Counted from the first letter of the stretch, positions 1-5,369 are shown. The stretch is 7,132 bases of DNA from Clostridia bacterium (GCA_017421885.1 JAFOHJ010000192.1:1-7132), one strand, 5' to 3'. Program-made: numbers and translations. The notes: generated by a model from the sequence alone, not told the origin.

Positions 1-675
1 GAGACCATCGGGAAGAGTAACTGTTTTAAGACGGTCACATCTGTAAAAGGTCAGGTCTTCAATGGTTCTTATCTTTTCGGGTATGGAGATGGATGCGATG
101 CTGCTGTATGAAAAAGCTCCCTCACCAATGCTTTCAAGGCTATCGGGAATAAGTATCTCTTCTGACTCAGTAAAAGAAAAAGCCATTGTTCCAATGGTTT
201 TAAGTCCCTCCGGCAGCCTGAGCTTATTTATATGGCAGCCTGAGAATGCGCTGTCGCCGATAAACTCGATCTTACCCTCAAACTTTACTGATATAAGATC
301 ACGGCATCCGTTAAAGCATCGTTCAGGAACGATGGTTATTTTATGGGGGATGTTAATGCTGTCAAGGGCATAACAGTCAAGAAAAGCTCCTTCGCCGATC
401 TCTTCCAGATCTTCGGGAAGCTCGACTGATTTAAGTGCTGAGCAGGAGGAAAATGCCTTCGCCCCGATGACCTTAAGGCTTTTGGGAAGGGTGATTGAAC
501 ATATATTTAAAAATGCAAAAGCATTTTCGCCGATGACTTCGATGCCTTCGGGGATGATAAGGGAGTAGAGATCATTTCGGATATCATAGCTGAAAAGTCC
601 GGCTTTTGTGACCATATCATGGGTTATCTCAGTCACACCTTTGGCAGCGGGGAATATAAACTCCAGCTTATTCAT
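1..675 (-). CDS. BspA-like leucine-rich repeat (LRR_5) protein, C-terminus outside window
   Basis: An open frame of 225 codons starts at ATG 673-675 and is still open at the left edge, so the gene is cut by the window and is not necessarily broken. The protein shows at least seven repeats of 22-23 residues carrying the BspA/LRR_5 signature I-G-x-x-A-F. They lie near residues 48-53, 70-75, 93-98, 139-144, 161-166 and 183-188, with degenerate copies at 116-121 and 205-210, and short LP/IP strands lie between them. These repeats usually stack into a solenoid that binds proteins. The N-terminus (MNKLEFIFPA) has no signal peptide or membrane segment, so the visible part looks cytosolic, although many BspA relatives are surface proteins. 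An AGGAG site lies 8 nt before the ATG and a good promoter lies upstream, which supports this start. Partner and function cannot be told. The family call is firm. Confidence 0.9.
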   Translation of the reverse strand, partial: MNKLEFIFPAAKGVTEITHDMVTKAGLFSYDIRNDLYSLIIPEGIEVIGENAFAFLNICSITLPKSLKVIGAKAFSSCSALKSVELPEDLEEIGEGAFLDCYALDSINIPHKITIVPERCFNGCRDLISVKFEGKIEFIGDSAFSGCHINKLRLPEGLKTIGTMAFSFTESEEILIPDSLESIGEGAFSYSSIASISIPEKIRTIEDLTFYRCDRLKTVTLPDGL

Positions 676-710
676 AGGATCAGCTCCTTAATGATTTATT
701 TTGCATCCTG

Positions 711-739
711 ATTATACTGCTAAAGTATGAACAGGTCAA
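711..739 (-). promoter_or_regulatory. Sigma-A type promoter of the LRR gene
   Basis: On the minus strand a TTGACC box (734-739) and a TATAAT box (711-716) are separated by exactly 17 bp. Transcription would start about 30 nt upstream of the LRR start codon. The promoter sits after the terminator of the preceding transporter gene, so the LRR gene is probably transcribed on its own. Confidence 0.8.
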
Positions 740-773
740 AGAATAACTTGTAGCTTATATGTCTTAAAGGCAG

Positions 774-801
774 AAAAATCCCCGCACTTGGCAGTACGGG
801 G
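774..801 (-). terminator. Rho-independent terminator of the EamA-type transporter gene
   Basis: Read on the minus strand, CCCCGTACT pairs with AGTGCGGGG across a GCCA loop, giving a 9-bp stem with one G-U pair. It is followed within one base by five T residues. It begins 8 nt after the transporter stop codon and closes that single-gene unit. Confidence 0.88.
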
Positions 802-808
802 ATAGATA

Positions 809-1651
809 TCAGATATTAAGAAGAACCAGCGAAACAAGAATCGCACCCATTGCGATCCACTGTGTCTTACGGAGCTTTTCCTTGAAGAAAAGCACACCTA
901 CGATGGTTATCAGCATGATCGTGGCTACTGCGCGTGTGGGATAAACGATGATAGCGGGGAGCGACTGAACGGCTTTGAGGGTAAAACGCGAGCTGAGGAA
1001 GTTGGGAATGCCGATCAGCGAACCGAAGATCAGTTCATTAACTCCGAACTTCTCTTTGTTTCGCAGAGAAACCGTTGTGCAGATGACTACCGCGGCTGCA
1101 AAGGTCCAGAAAAGGAAGTTGGATGACAGATCGGGGTTGCCGATCTCGCCGAACACCTTCGAACCCGAGCTTGCTCCACCTTCGGCAAAGAGAAGGGCAA
1201 TAAGAATTCCCATCGAACCGACCTTGATTCCATGACCCTTATCGTAATTCATCATGACGATGGCGGCTATGGCAATGGCCGAGCCGATCAGCTGAACCAA
1301 TCTCGGCTGTTCACCGAAGAAGGTTACCGAAAGAGCAAAGGGAATAAGAAGGCCGCCGACCTTGGAGAAAATGGACGACAGAACAACGCCGTTCGATTCC
1401 ATACCCTTCTGATTAAGTATAAGAGCAAGGAAGAAGAAAAGACCATTTATGAGTCCGAGGCCAAGGGTGAGGGCAGCGCCGTCAGCTTTGGGCATGACAT
1501 TGCCGAAACCCATAGCAAGGCCCGAAAGAAACATACAGATGAAGTAATTGACCGACAGCATGCTGGTGCGGCCCTTTACGCGTCCCTGGCTGAAACGCAT
1601 GACGAGGGCGATCATAGCGCTGGTGACGATCGAAAGAACGAGATATAACAT
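809..1651 (-). CDS. DMT superfamily (EamA-like) membrane transporter
   Basis: A 280-residue, very hydrophobic protein with about ten predicted transmembrane helices, the usual length and topology of drug/metabolite transporter (DMT) proteins. The internal duplication typical of the family is visible. The fourth helix is preceded by FFGEQP (111-116) and a long hydrophobic stretch ending in MMN. The last helix is preceded by FFKEKL (255-260) and a similar stretch ending in LLN. DMT members move small solutes such as amino acids, sugars or metabolites across the cytoplasmic membrane. The substrate cannot be read from the sequence, and neither neighbour suggests one. The ATG at 1649-1651 has an AGAGG site about 9 nt upstream, its own promoter, and a terminator directly after the stop, so it is a one-gene unit. 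Confidence 0.88.
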   Translation of the reverse strand: MLYLVLSIVTSAMIALVMRFSQGRVKGRTSMLSVNYFICMFLSGLAMGFGNVMPKADGAALTLGLGLINGLFFFLALILNQKGMESNGVVLSSIFSKVGGLLIPFALSVTFFGEQPRLVQLIGSAIAIAAIVMMNYDKGHGIKVGSMGILIALLFAEGGASSGSKVFGEIGNPDLSSNFLFWTFAAAVVICTTVSLRNKEKFGVNELIFGSLIGIPNFLSSRFTLKAVQSLPAIIVYPTRAVATIMLITIVGVLFFKEKLRKTQWIAMGAILVSLVLLNI

Positions 1652-1685
1652 ATCTTTTTTCCTCTCTTTTTATAATCCGCCGATA

Positions 1686-1714
1686 ATTATACCACGCAGG
1701 GTTACGTAGGGCAA
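1686..1714 (-). promoter_or_regulatory. Sigma-A type promoter of the EamA-type transporter gene
   Basis: On the minus strand TTGCCC (1709-1714) and a perfect TATAAT (1686-1691) are separated by 17 bp. The -35 box lies immediately past the terminator stem attributed to ychF, so the transporter has an independent promoter packed against the preceding terminator. Confidence 0.8.
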
Positions 1715-1743
1715 CAATAAAAGCTCCCCGAAGGGGAGCTTTT
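1715..1743 (-). terminator. Rho-independent terminator, native terminator of ychF
   Basis: AAAAGCTCCCC (1719-1729) and GGGGAGCTTTT (1733-1743) form a perfect 11-bp stem with a 3-nt loop. On the minus strand the 3' arm supplies TTTT and is followed by ATTG. The only gene it can terminate is ychF. It lies just 10 nt past the distal copy of the duplicated ychF 3' end but about 180 nt past the real ychF stop, which suggests that it originally sat directly behind ychF. Confidence 0.82.
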
Positions 1744-1753
1744 AGGTTTGAAT

Positions 1754-1793
1754 ATTATACGTTGAATCTGAAAAGAACGACGTCGCCGTCCTT
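1754..1793 (-). repeat. Direct repeat copy A: detached duplicate of the ychF 3' end
   Basis: These 40 bp are identical, base for base, to 1923-1962, which hold the last 13 codons, the stop codon and one further base of ychF. The copy is not joined to a ychF reading frame and lies next to the ychF terminator. The match nearly continues beyond the gene-internal end: both copies are flanked there by CATG (plus strand), with one extra G here. It is either a target duplication made by insertion of the segment between the copies, or a relic of a recombination event. Confidence 0.92.
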
Positions 1794-1922
1794 GCATGGC
1801 CCCACAAAATCTTTGATTTTGCGGGGACCCCTCGGATTTGATAGATTTGCGGCGAGTGAATCGCCTGCAAATCATGCGCCGTCATTCTGACCGACGGCGA
1901 ACGTCATTTCGGACGGCAAAAG
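1794..1922 (-). mobile_element. 129-bp palindrome-rich non-coding insert between duplicated ychF ends
   Basis: The segment is bracketed by two perfect 40-bp direct repeats of the ychF 3' end and contains three clear hairpins and a weaker one. The first has arms of 12 at 1800-1811 and 1815-1826, with loop TTT; it is fully paired with one G-U when read as minus-strand RNA. The second has GATTTGC plus GGCGA at 1844-1855, closing on TCGCC and GCAAATC at 1861-1873 with one bulged base. The third has CGCCGTC at 1877-1883 with GACGGCG at 1893-1899. The weak one is CGTC/GACG at 1902-1915. No gene is supported inside it; a possible 11-codon minus-strand frame lacks a ribosome binding site. There are no obvious terminal inverted repeats, transposase or T tract, so it is neither a standard insertion sequence nor a terminator. 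It best fits a small non-autonomous or MITE/REP-like element that is transcribed as part of the ychF 3' UTR. That is inference from structure and flanking duplication; copies elsewhere in the genome would settle it. Confidence 0.5.
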
Positions 1923-1962
1923 ATTATACGTTGAATCTGAAAAGAACGACGTCGCCGTCCTT
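1923..1962 (-). repeat. Direct repeat copy B: 3' end of the intact ychF gene
   Basis: This is the in-gene copy of the 40-bp repeat. It encodes the last 13 residues of YchF (from K353, KDGDVVLFRFNV with one further residue inside) and its TAA stop. It is identical to 1754-1793, and no base has diverged, which suggests a recent event or continued correction between copies. Confidence 0.92.
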
Positions 1963-3021
1963 CATGACGTATTCCTTGCCTTCGCTGCGGACGAGGCCCT
2001 TTTCCTTTGCCAGAGCAAAGGAGCCGCACTCCATCAGCTGATCGAAATGTACGATCTCGGCACGGATAAATCCTCGCTCAAAGTCGCTGTGGATCTTGCC
2101 GGCAGCTCCGGGAGCCTTTGTGCCGCGTGTGATGGTCCATGCTCTGACCTCGGGCTCGCCTGCTGTCAGATAGGAGATGAGGCCCAGGCGCTCATAGGAG
2201 AGGGTGATCAGGCGGTCGAGGCCCGACTTCTCAAAGCCCAGCTCGCTGAGGAACTCGGTCTTCTCTTCGCGTGTCATGCCGGCCATCTCGGCTTCCATGC
2301 TTGCGCAGATGGGGAGGACATCGCTGCCTTCCTCAAGAGCAAACTTACTTACAGCCATATAACCGGGGTCGTTCTCATAGTCGCCTGCCAGCTGTTCGTC
2401 GCTCATGTTGGCAGCATAGATAACGGGCTTATCGGTGAGGAGATCGACTGTTTCGATGATTTCCTTGTCCTCGGGACTGCACTCGAATGTGCATGCTCTC
2501 AGGCCCTGCTCGAGGTGAGCCTTGAGGTCCTTGAGCAGAGCGACTTCGCCGAGATACTTCTTGTCGCCCTTGGCCAGCTTTTCGGTCTTATCGATGCGGC
2601 GCTCGAGCATTTCGATATCGGAGAAGATAAGCTCGAGGTTGATTGTTTCTATGTCGCGCAGAGGGTTGATGGAGCCGTCGACATGGATGATGTTGTCGTC
2701 GCTGAAGCATCTTACAACGTGGACGATGGCATCTACCTGACGGATGTGCGAGAGGAACTTGTTGCCAAGGCCCTCGCCCTGAGATGCGCCCTTGACGAGG
2801 CCGGCGATATCGACGAACTCGATGATAGCGGGAGTGATCTTCTTAGGGTTATAGATCTTTGCCAGGTCGTCCAGTCTCGAATCGGGGACAGGAACGATGC
2901 CGACATTGGGGTCGATCGTGCAGAAGGGATAGTTGGCTGCCTGAGCGTTGCCGCTGTCGGTCAGCGCATTGAAGAGTGTGCTCTTGCCTACATTAGGCAG
3001 GCCGACGATACCAAGTTTCAT
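1924..3021 (-). CDS. ychF: YchF, Obg-family P-loop ATPase with C-terminal TGS domain
   Basis: A full-length protein of 365 residues, the usual size for YchF. The P-loop GLPNVGKST is at residues 7-15, the DxxG motif DIAG at 71-74 and the nucleotide-specificity motif NMSD at 205-208. In this family that last motif departs from the NKxD of true GTPases and goes with a preference for ATP. A helical coiled-coil insertion lies around 120-200, and the C-terminal TGS domain spans about 281-365 (RAWTITRGTKAPGAAGKIH region). YchF is almost universal, associates with ribosomes and is linked to stress responses in studied bacteria. The ATG at 3019-3021 has an AAAGGA site about 9 nt upstream. The gene has its own promoter, and its 3' end is duplicated behind a structured insert without damage to the reading frame. 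Identification is certain; the physiological role is known from other species only. Confidence 0.98.
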   Translation of the reverse strand: MKLGIVGLPNVGKSTLFNALTDSGNAQAANYPFCTIDPNVGIVPVPDSRLDDLAKIYNPKKITPAIIEFVDIAGLVKGASQGEGLGNKFLSHIRQVDAIVHVVRCFSDDNIIHVDGSINPLRDIETINLELIFSDIEMLERRIDKTEKLAKGDKKYLGEVALLKDLKAHLEQGLRACTFECSPEDKEIIETVDLLTDKPVIYAANMSDEQLAGDYENDPGYMAVSKFALEEGSDVLPICASMEAEMAGMTREEKTEFLSELGFEKSGLDRLITLSYERLGLISYLTAGEPEVRAWTITRGTKAPGAAGKIHSDFERGFIRAEIVHFDQLMECGSFALAKEKGLVRSEGKEYVMKDGDVVLFRFNV

Positions 3022-3071
3022 ATGTATATTTCCTTTCGGGATGATATTTTTTATTATTATGCCAATATTTA

Positions 3072-3100
3072 ATTATACAGTATATAAACCTCTATTTCAA
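3072..3100 (-). promoter_or_regulatory. Sigma-A type promoter of ychF
   Basis: On the minus strand TTGAAA (3095-3100) and TATAAT (3072-3077) are 17 bp apart, in an AT-rich region between the stop of the acetyltransferase gene (3107) and the ychF start (3021). ychF can therefore be transcribed independently of the gene before it. No convincing terminator separates the two units, so read-through is also possible. Confidence 0.8.
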
Positions 3101-3106
3101 GCTGTC

Positions 3107-3610
3107 TTACAGCAGGTTTTTAGTATAAATCAGCATTTCATATGCCGAATCGTCGCGGGGGTCGGTCTTTTGCTCACTTCCGGTGAGTGCGAATCCGCAT
3201 TTTTCAGCTAGGCTCACTGAGGCAAGGTTTTCTGCCCGTGTAGTATAAATAAATGTATCGGCACCGGCTTCTTTTGCCATGTCAAGCAGCAGATGAACCA
3301 CTTGTCTGCCATAGCCGTGACCTGCATAGCCAAGGCCGATGGCAATGCCGGAATCTTCGGCAGTGTGTTCGTCGGTCATTTTAAAACCGGCAAAACCGAT
3401 AGGCATATCATCGAGGCACACCAGCCAGCCATAGTTGTTTTCCTGATAGGCAATGGTTTTCTCTATGCGGATCTTGGCCTCATCAGAGCTTTCGGTAACC
3501 TTCCAAAGCATATACTTTGCCGTTTCTGGCTTTGACCAAACATTTTTGTACATGGCCTCCCAGTCTTCAAAGACAGCTTTGCGGAGAGATATGTCAGCCT
3601 TCGATGCCAT
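3107..3610 (-). CDS. GNAT family N-acetyltransferase
   Basis: A 167-residue protein when started at ATG 3608-3610. It has the GNAT layout: an N-terminal ISLRKAVFEDWEAMY strand-helix, a central strand (WLVCLDDMPIGFAGF) and the acetyl-CoA binding motif A with YAGHGYGRQ followed by a helix. The usual asparagine-containing segment (TTRAENLASVSLAEKCGF) precedes the last strands. It most resembles the RimJ/RimL-like branch, in which acetyl-CoA is used to modify an amine of a protein or small molecule. The substrate is unknown. An in-frame open stretch continues 40 codons upstream, but it runs inside the preceding gene in another frame and lacks GNAT similarity. A GGTGAG site 4 nt before 3610 favours the shorter start. 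That start overlaps the end of the DUF1292 gene by 17 nt, so the two are probably translationally coupled in one operon. Confidence 0.88.
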   Translation of the reverse strand: MASKADISLRKAVFEDWEAMYKNVWSKPETAKYMLWKVTESSDEAKIRIEKTIAYQENNYGWLVCLDDMPIGFAGFKMTDEHTAEDSGIAIGLGYAGHGYGRQVVHLLLDMAKEAGADTFIYTTRAENLASVSLAEKCGFALTGSEQKTDPRDDSAYEMLIYTKNLL

Positions 3611-3845
3611 ACATCTCACCGTATGTTTCGACGAACAGGGCAAACACGCCTTCAAGAATATCTTCATCTTCGATAGTTGAATATGTGCCGTCTTCCTCTT
3701 CGTGCATGATAAAGACCTCGGCTCCATCATCTACCGGCAGCATAATGGCATAGAACTCGTCTTCGTATTCAACGGTCTGGACTACTTCAAGCTCGAACTC
3801 TTCGCCGTCGTCGGCTGTAAATCTTACGATGATGCTGTTATCCAT
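3594..3845 (-). CDS. DUF1292 family small acidic protein
   Basis: An 83-residue, strongly acidic protein with the features of DUF1292 (YrzB-like) proteins. The N-terminus is V/I-x-F-x-D-D-G-E-E-x-E-L-E-V (residues 7-21), followed by Y-E-D-E-F-Y-A-I-M-L-P (26-36) and a C-terminal E-D-E-D-I-L-E-G-V-F segment (58-67). Length matches the family. Its function is not known; in other Firmicutes such genes often lie near housekeeping genes of RNA or DNA metabolism, which is not the case here. A GGAGG site 7 nt upstream of the ATG and a consensus promoter support the start. It is the first gene of a two-gene unit with the acetyltransferase, whose start lies within its last codons. Confidence 0.85.
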   Translation of the reverse strand: MDNSIIVRFTADDGEEFELEVVQTVEYEDEFYAIMLPVDDGAEVFIMHEEEDGTYSTIEDEDILEGVFALFVETYGEMYGIEG

Positions 3846-3890
3846 AAAAATACCTCCATTTGATCCTATGCCTGTTTATCATATATTTTG

Positions 3891-3919
3891 ATTATACTTT
3901 GGTGCGGCTTCAATGTCAA
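3891..3919 (-). promoter_or_regulatory. Fully consensus sigma-A promoter of the DUF1292-GNAT unit
   Basis: On the minus strand a perfect TTGACA (3914-3919) and a perfect TATAAT (3891-3896) are separated by 17 bp, the strongest promoter in the window by sequence. It lies in the 126-bp region divergent with tspO. The leader before the DUF1292 start is about 40 nt. Confidence 0.88.
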
Positions 3920-3971
3920 ACCGTCAGTATATTCTGCATTGACCGTGGCATAATACCGAAAGGTGATTTTT

Positions 3972-4442
3972 ATGAAAAACAGAAATATCGGCTATTATAT
4001 TCTTTTTATCCTGATCCCGGTTTCGGTGGGCGGGATCGGAGGATTCTTCACAAAGTTGTCTATGGACCGGTTCAATGCCCTTGAAAAGCCTTTTTTTCAG
4101 CCGCCGGAGATCGTCTTTCCGATAGTATGGACGATTTTGTACGTATTAATGGGCATCGGCATGGCAAGGGTGTGGATCAGCGGAGATCCGATAAGGAGAG
4201 ATGCCTTTAATTTCTATGCTTTGCAGATAACAGCAAACTTCATATGGACGCTGCTGTTTTTTGTGATGGAGGTGCGCCTGAGTGCGTTTCTGTGGCTGCT
4301 GCTTCTGATAGTTCTGGTTGGTATCATGGCAAGGCTGTTCTACAGGACCGATCGCCTTGCAGGAAAGCTGCAGCTGCCGTATCTTGCCTGGTGTGTCTTT
4401 GCAGCCGTGCTCAATTTTGCGGTATGGTACCTCAACCGATGA
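3972..4442 (+). CDS. tspO: TspO/MBR family membrane protein
   Basis: A 156-residue protein with five predicted transmembrane helices, the usual size of bacterial TspO (tryptophan-rich sensory protein, related to the mitochondrial benzodiazepine receptor). Family motifs are in order: KPFFQPPEIVFPIVWTILY (39-57) across the first loop into helix 2, ANFIWTLLFF (88-97) in helix 3, and LPYLAW (135-140) opening helix 5, followed by LNFAVWYLN. Known members bind porphyrins and related ligands in the membrane and affect tetrapyrrole or stress responses; the ligand here is not known. An in-frame GTG lies three codons upstream at 3963, but ATG 3972 is preferred because AAAGGTG lies 6 nt before it and would overlap the GTG. 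The gene is divergent from the DUF1292 gene and ends in its own terminator. No strong plus-strand promoter was recognised upstream. Confidence 0.94.
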   Translation: MKNRNIGYYILFILIPVSVGGIGGFFTKLSMDRFNALEKPFFQPPEIVFPIVWTILYVLMGIGMARVWISGDPIRRDAFNFYALQITANFIWTLLFFVMEVRLSAFLWLLLLIVLVGIMARLFYRTDRLAGKLQLPYLAWCVFAAVLNFAVWYLNR

Positions 4443-4448
4443 TAAAGT

Positions 4449-4478
4449 GCCTGTTCTCAAACGGAGAACAGGCTTTTT
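4449..4478 (+). terminator. Rho-independent terminator of tspO
   Basis: GCCTGTTCTC (4449-4458) pairs perfectly with GAGAACAGGC (4464-4473) across an AAACG loop and is followed directly by five T residues. It begins 6 nt after the tspO stop and separates tspO from the two-component genes. Confidence 0.93.
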
Positions 4479-4481
4479 ATG

Positions 4482-4510
4482 TTGCTTAAGAGGTGAAAAT
4501 ATGCTATTAT
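4482..4510 (+). promoter_or_regulatory. Possible promoter of the two-component operon
   Basis: TTGCTT (4482-4487) and TATTAT (4505-4510) are 17 bp apart, and the -10 box is preceded by TGC, the extended -10 pattern. It lies directly behind the tspO terminator and would give a leader of about 100 nt before the response regulator. The -35 box matches the consensus at only three positions. A competing candidate is the perfect TATAAT at 4547-4552, which has no recognisable -35 and might need an activator. Confidence 0.42.
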
Positions 4511-4524
4511 TTACAGAATATTAA
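4501..4524 (+). CDS. Possible seven-residue leader peptide MLLFTEY
   Basis: ATG 4501 opens a seven-codon frame ended by TAA. It is preceded by AAGAGGTGA, as good a ribosome binding site as any in the window, with about 5 nt spacing. It lies between the tspO terminator and the response regulator, so it could be an upstream ORF of the two-component operon or the remnant of a lost gene. It would be transcribed only by read-through of the tspO terminator or from an upstream start, because the candidate promoter at 4482-4510 would start transcription inside it. A frame this short can arise by chance. Confidence 0.22.
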   Translation: MLLFTEY

Positions 4525-4571
4525 TCCAAAAACAACGCAGTTTATTTATAATGGTATCAGAAGAAACATGT

Positions 4572-4590
4572 GCGGAGATTATCCGCTTTT
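4572..4590 (+). promoter_or_regulatory. Small hairpin with T run in the response regulator leader
   Basis: GCGGA (4572-4576) and TCCGC (4582-4586) form a 5-bp stem with loop GATTA and are followed by TTTT. It is short for an intrinsic terminator, but it lies 27 nt before the response regulator start, where a weak attenuator or a structure affecting translation would act. No alternative antiterminator pairing was found by eye. Confidence 0.25.
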
Positions 4591-4616
4591 CATACTTGAA
4601 ATGAGGTGTTATTGTT

Positions 4617-5309
4617 ATGCAGAAAACGATCCTTATTATCGAAGACGACAGCAACATCCGTGAGCTTCTGAGGCTTTACCTTGAACAGGAAGGCTATAAG
4701 ATAGAAACTGCTCAGGACGGACTTGAGGGCCTTCGTGTCTTTAAACGTATCCATCCCGACCTTATCCTGCTCGACCTTATGATGCCCGTTATGGACGGAA
4801 CTCAGGTCATCAAGGAGGTACGTGCTGTTTCTAAGGTACCAGTTATCATGCTCACCGCTAAGGGCGATACCTTTGATAAGGTCGCAGGTCTTGACTTGGG
4901 CGCCGACGACTATGTTACCAAGCCTTTTGAAACACGCGAGCTTATTGCACGAATCCGCGCCGTTCTTCGCCGTTATGGCGATGACGAGTCGCCCCGCAAG
5001 CTCGAGTTTGACAATCTTGTTATCGATAAAGAATCCTACACCATCACAGTTAAAGGTGAGAAGATGGAGATCCCTCCCAAGGAGATTGAGCTTCTTTATT
5101 TTCTTGCATCCTCGCCCAATCGCGTATTCACACGCGCTCAGCTGCTGGATGATGTATGGGGATTCGATTATTTCGGCGACACAAGGACGGTAGATGTCCA
5201 CATCAAGCGTCTGCGTGAAAAGCTTCAGGATGTTTCGCCCAAATGGGAGATCAAAACTGTATGGGGTGTTGGCTATAAGTTTGAGATAATACCTGACGGC
5301 GATAAATAA
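4617..5309 (+). CDS. OmpR/PhoB-type DNA-binding response regulator
   Basis: A 230-residue two-domain regulator. The receiver domain (about 3-118) has the acidic pocket E9-D10-D11, the phosphoacceptor D53 in LLDLMMP, T80 in MLTAK and K102 in TKPFE. The linker is short, and the C-terminal winged helix (about 128-226) contains the recognition helix TVDVHIKRLREKL (191-203) and the wing ending VWGVGYKF. Phosphorylation by the adjacent kinase would promote dimerisation and DNA binding in the cytoplasm. The ATG is preceded by GAGGTG at 8 nt. It is the first gene of a set with the kinase (60 nt downstream) and a membrane protein. The specific regulon and signal cannot be read from the sequence. All catalytic residues are present. 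Confidence 0.95.
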   Translation: MQKTILIIEDDSNIRELLRLYLEQEGYKIETAQDGLEGLRVFKRIHPDLILLDLMMPVMDGTQVIKEVRAVSKVPVIMLTAKGDTFDKVAGLDLGADDYVTKPFETRELIARIRAVLRRYGDDESPRKLEFDNLVIDKESYTITVKGEKMEIPPKEIELLYFLASSPNRVFTRAQLLDDVWGFDYFGDTRTVDVHIKRLREKLQDVSPKWEIKTVWGVGYKFEIIPDGDK

Positions 5310-5315
5310 TTATTT

Positions 5316-5355
5316 CCGCCTGCGCCTCATGTTTTCTGAGGCGCGGCGGTCTTTT
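5316..5355 (+). terminator. Strong intercistronic hairpin with imperfect U tract (possible partial terminator)
   Basis: CCGCC (5316-5320) and GCGCCTCA (5322-5329), separated by one bulged T, pair with TGAGGCGC and GGCGG (5337-5349) across a 7-nt loop. The 13-bp GC-rich stem is followed by TCTTTT. The U tract is broken by a C, so termination may be partial. Nearly all of the 60-nt gap between regulator and kinase is taken up by this structure and the kinase ribosome binding site. It may reduce the amount of kinase relative to regulator or protect the upstream message end. Confidence 0.6.
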
Positions 5356-5369
5356 GGGAGAAGAGACCG

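Noticed and set aside
1..675. Truncated or broken leucine-rich repeat gene
   Set aside because: The frame is open all the way to the window edge with no stop or frameshift; the missing end is due to the window boundary.
1868..1908. An 11-codon minus-strand frame within the structured insert
   Set aside because: No Shine-Dalgarno site precedes it and it lies across a hairpin stem; no reason to call it a gene.
1838..2041. A 67-codon plus-strand frame across the structured insert and the ychF end
   Set aside because: It has no ribosome binding site, runs antisense to ychF, and is basic and low in complexity as expected from reading hairpin DNA.
2047..3072. A 341-codon open frame on the plus strand opposite ychF
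   Set aside because: It is fully antisense to an unmistakable ychF, has no recognisable domain, no ribosome binding site, and its composition follows from the codon use of the gene on the other strand.
3096..3118. Possible terminator at the end of the GNAT gene (GCTGT/ACAGC stem)
   Set aside because: A 5-bp stem that overlaps the stop codon and has no T tract after it; it also lies against the -35 box of ychF.
3608..3730. N-terminal extension of the GNAT acetyltransferase by 40 codons
   Set aside because: The extension lies inside the DUF1292 gene in another frame, shows no GNAT similarity, and a start at 3610 gives the normal family length with a ribosome binding site.
3910..3942. Inverted repeat TCAATG ... 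CATTGA between the DUF1292 and tspO genes, overlapping the minus-strand -35 box
   Set aside because: Only 6-bp arms with a 21-bp gap; this is expected by chance in AT-rich DNA and no known operator matches.
4590..5201. A 203-codon minus-strand frame opposite the response regulator
   Set aside because: Antisense shadow of a gene with every receiver and winged-helix motif; no start signals or family features.
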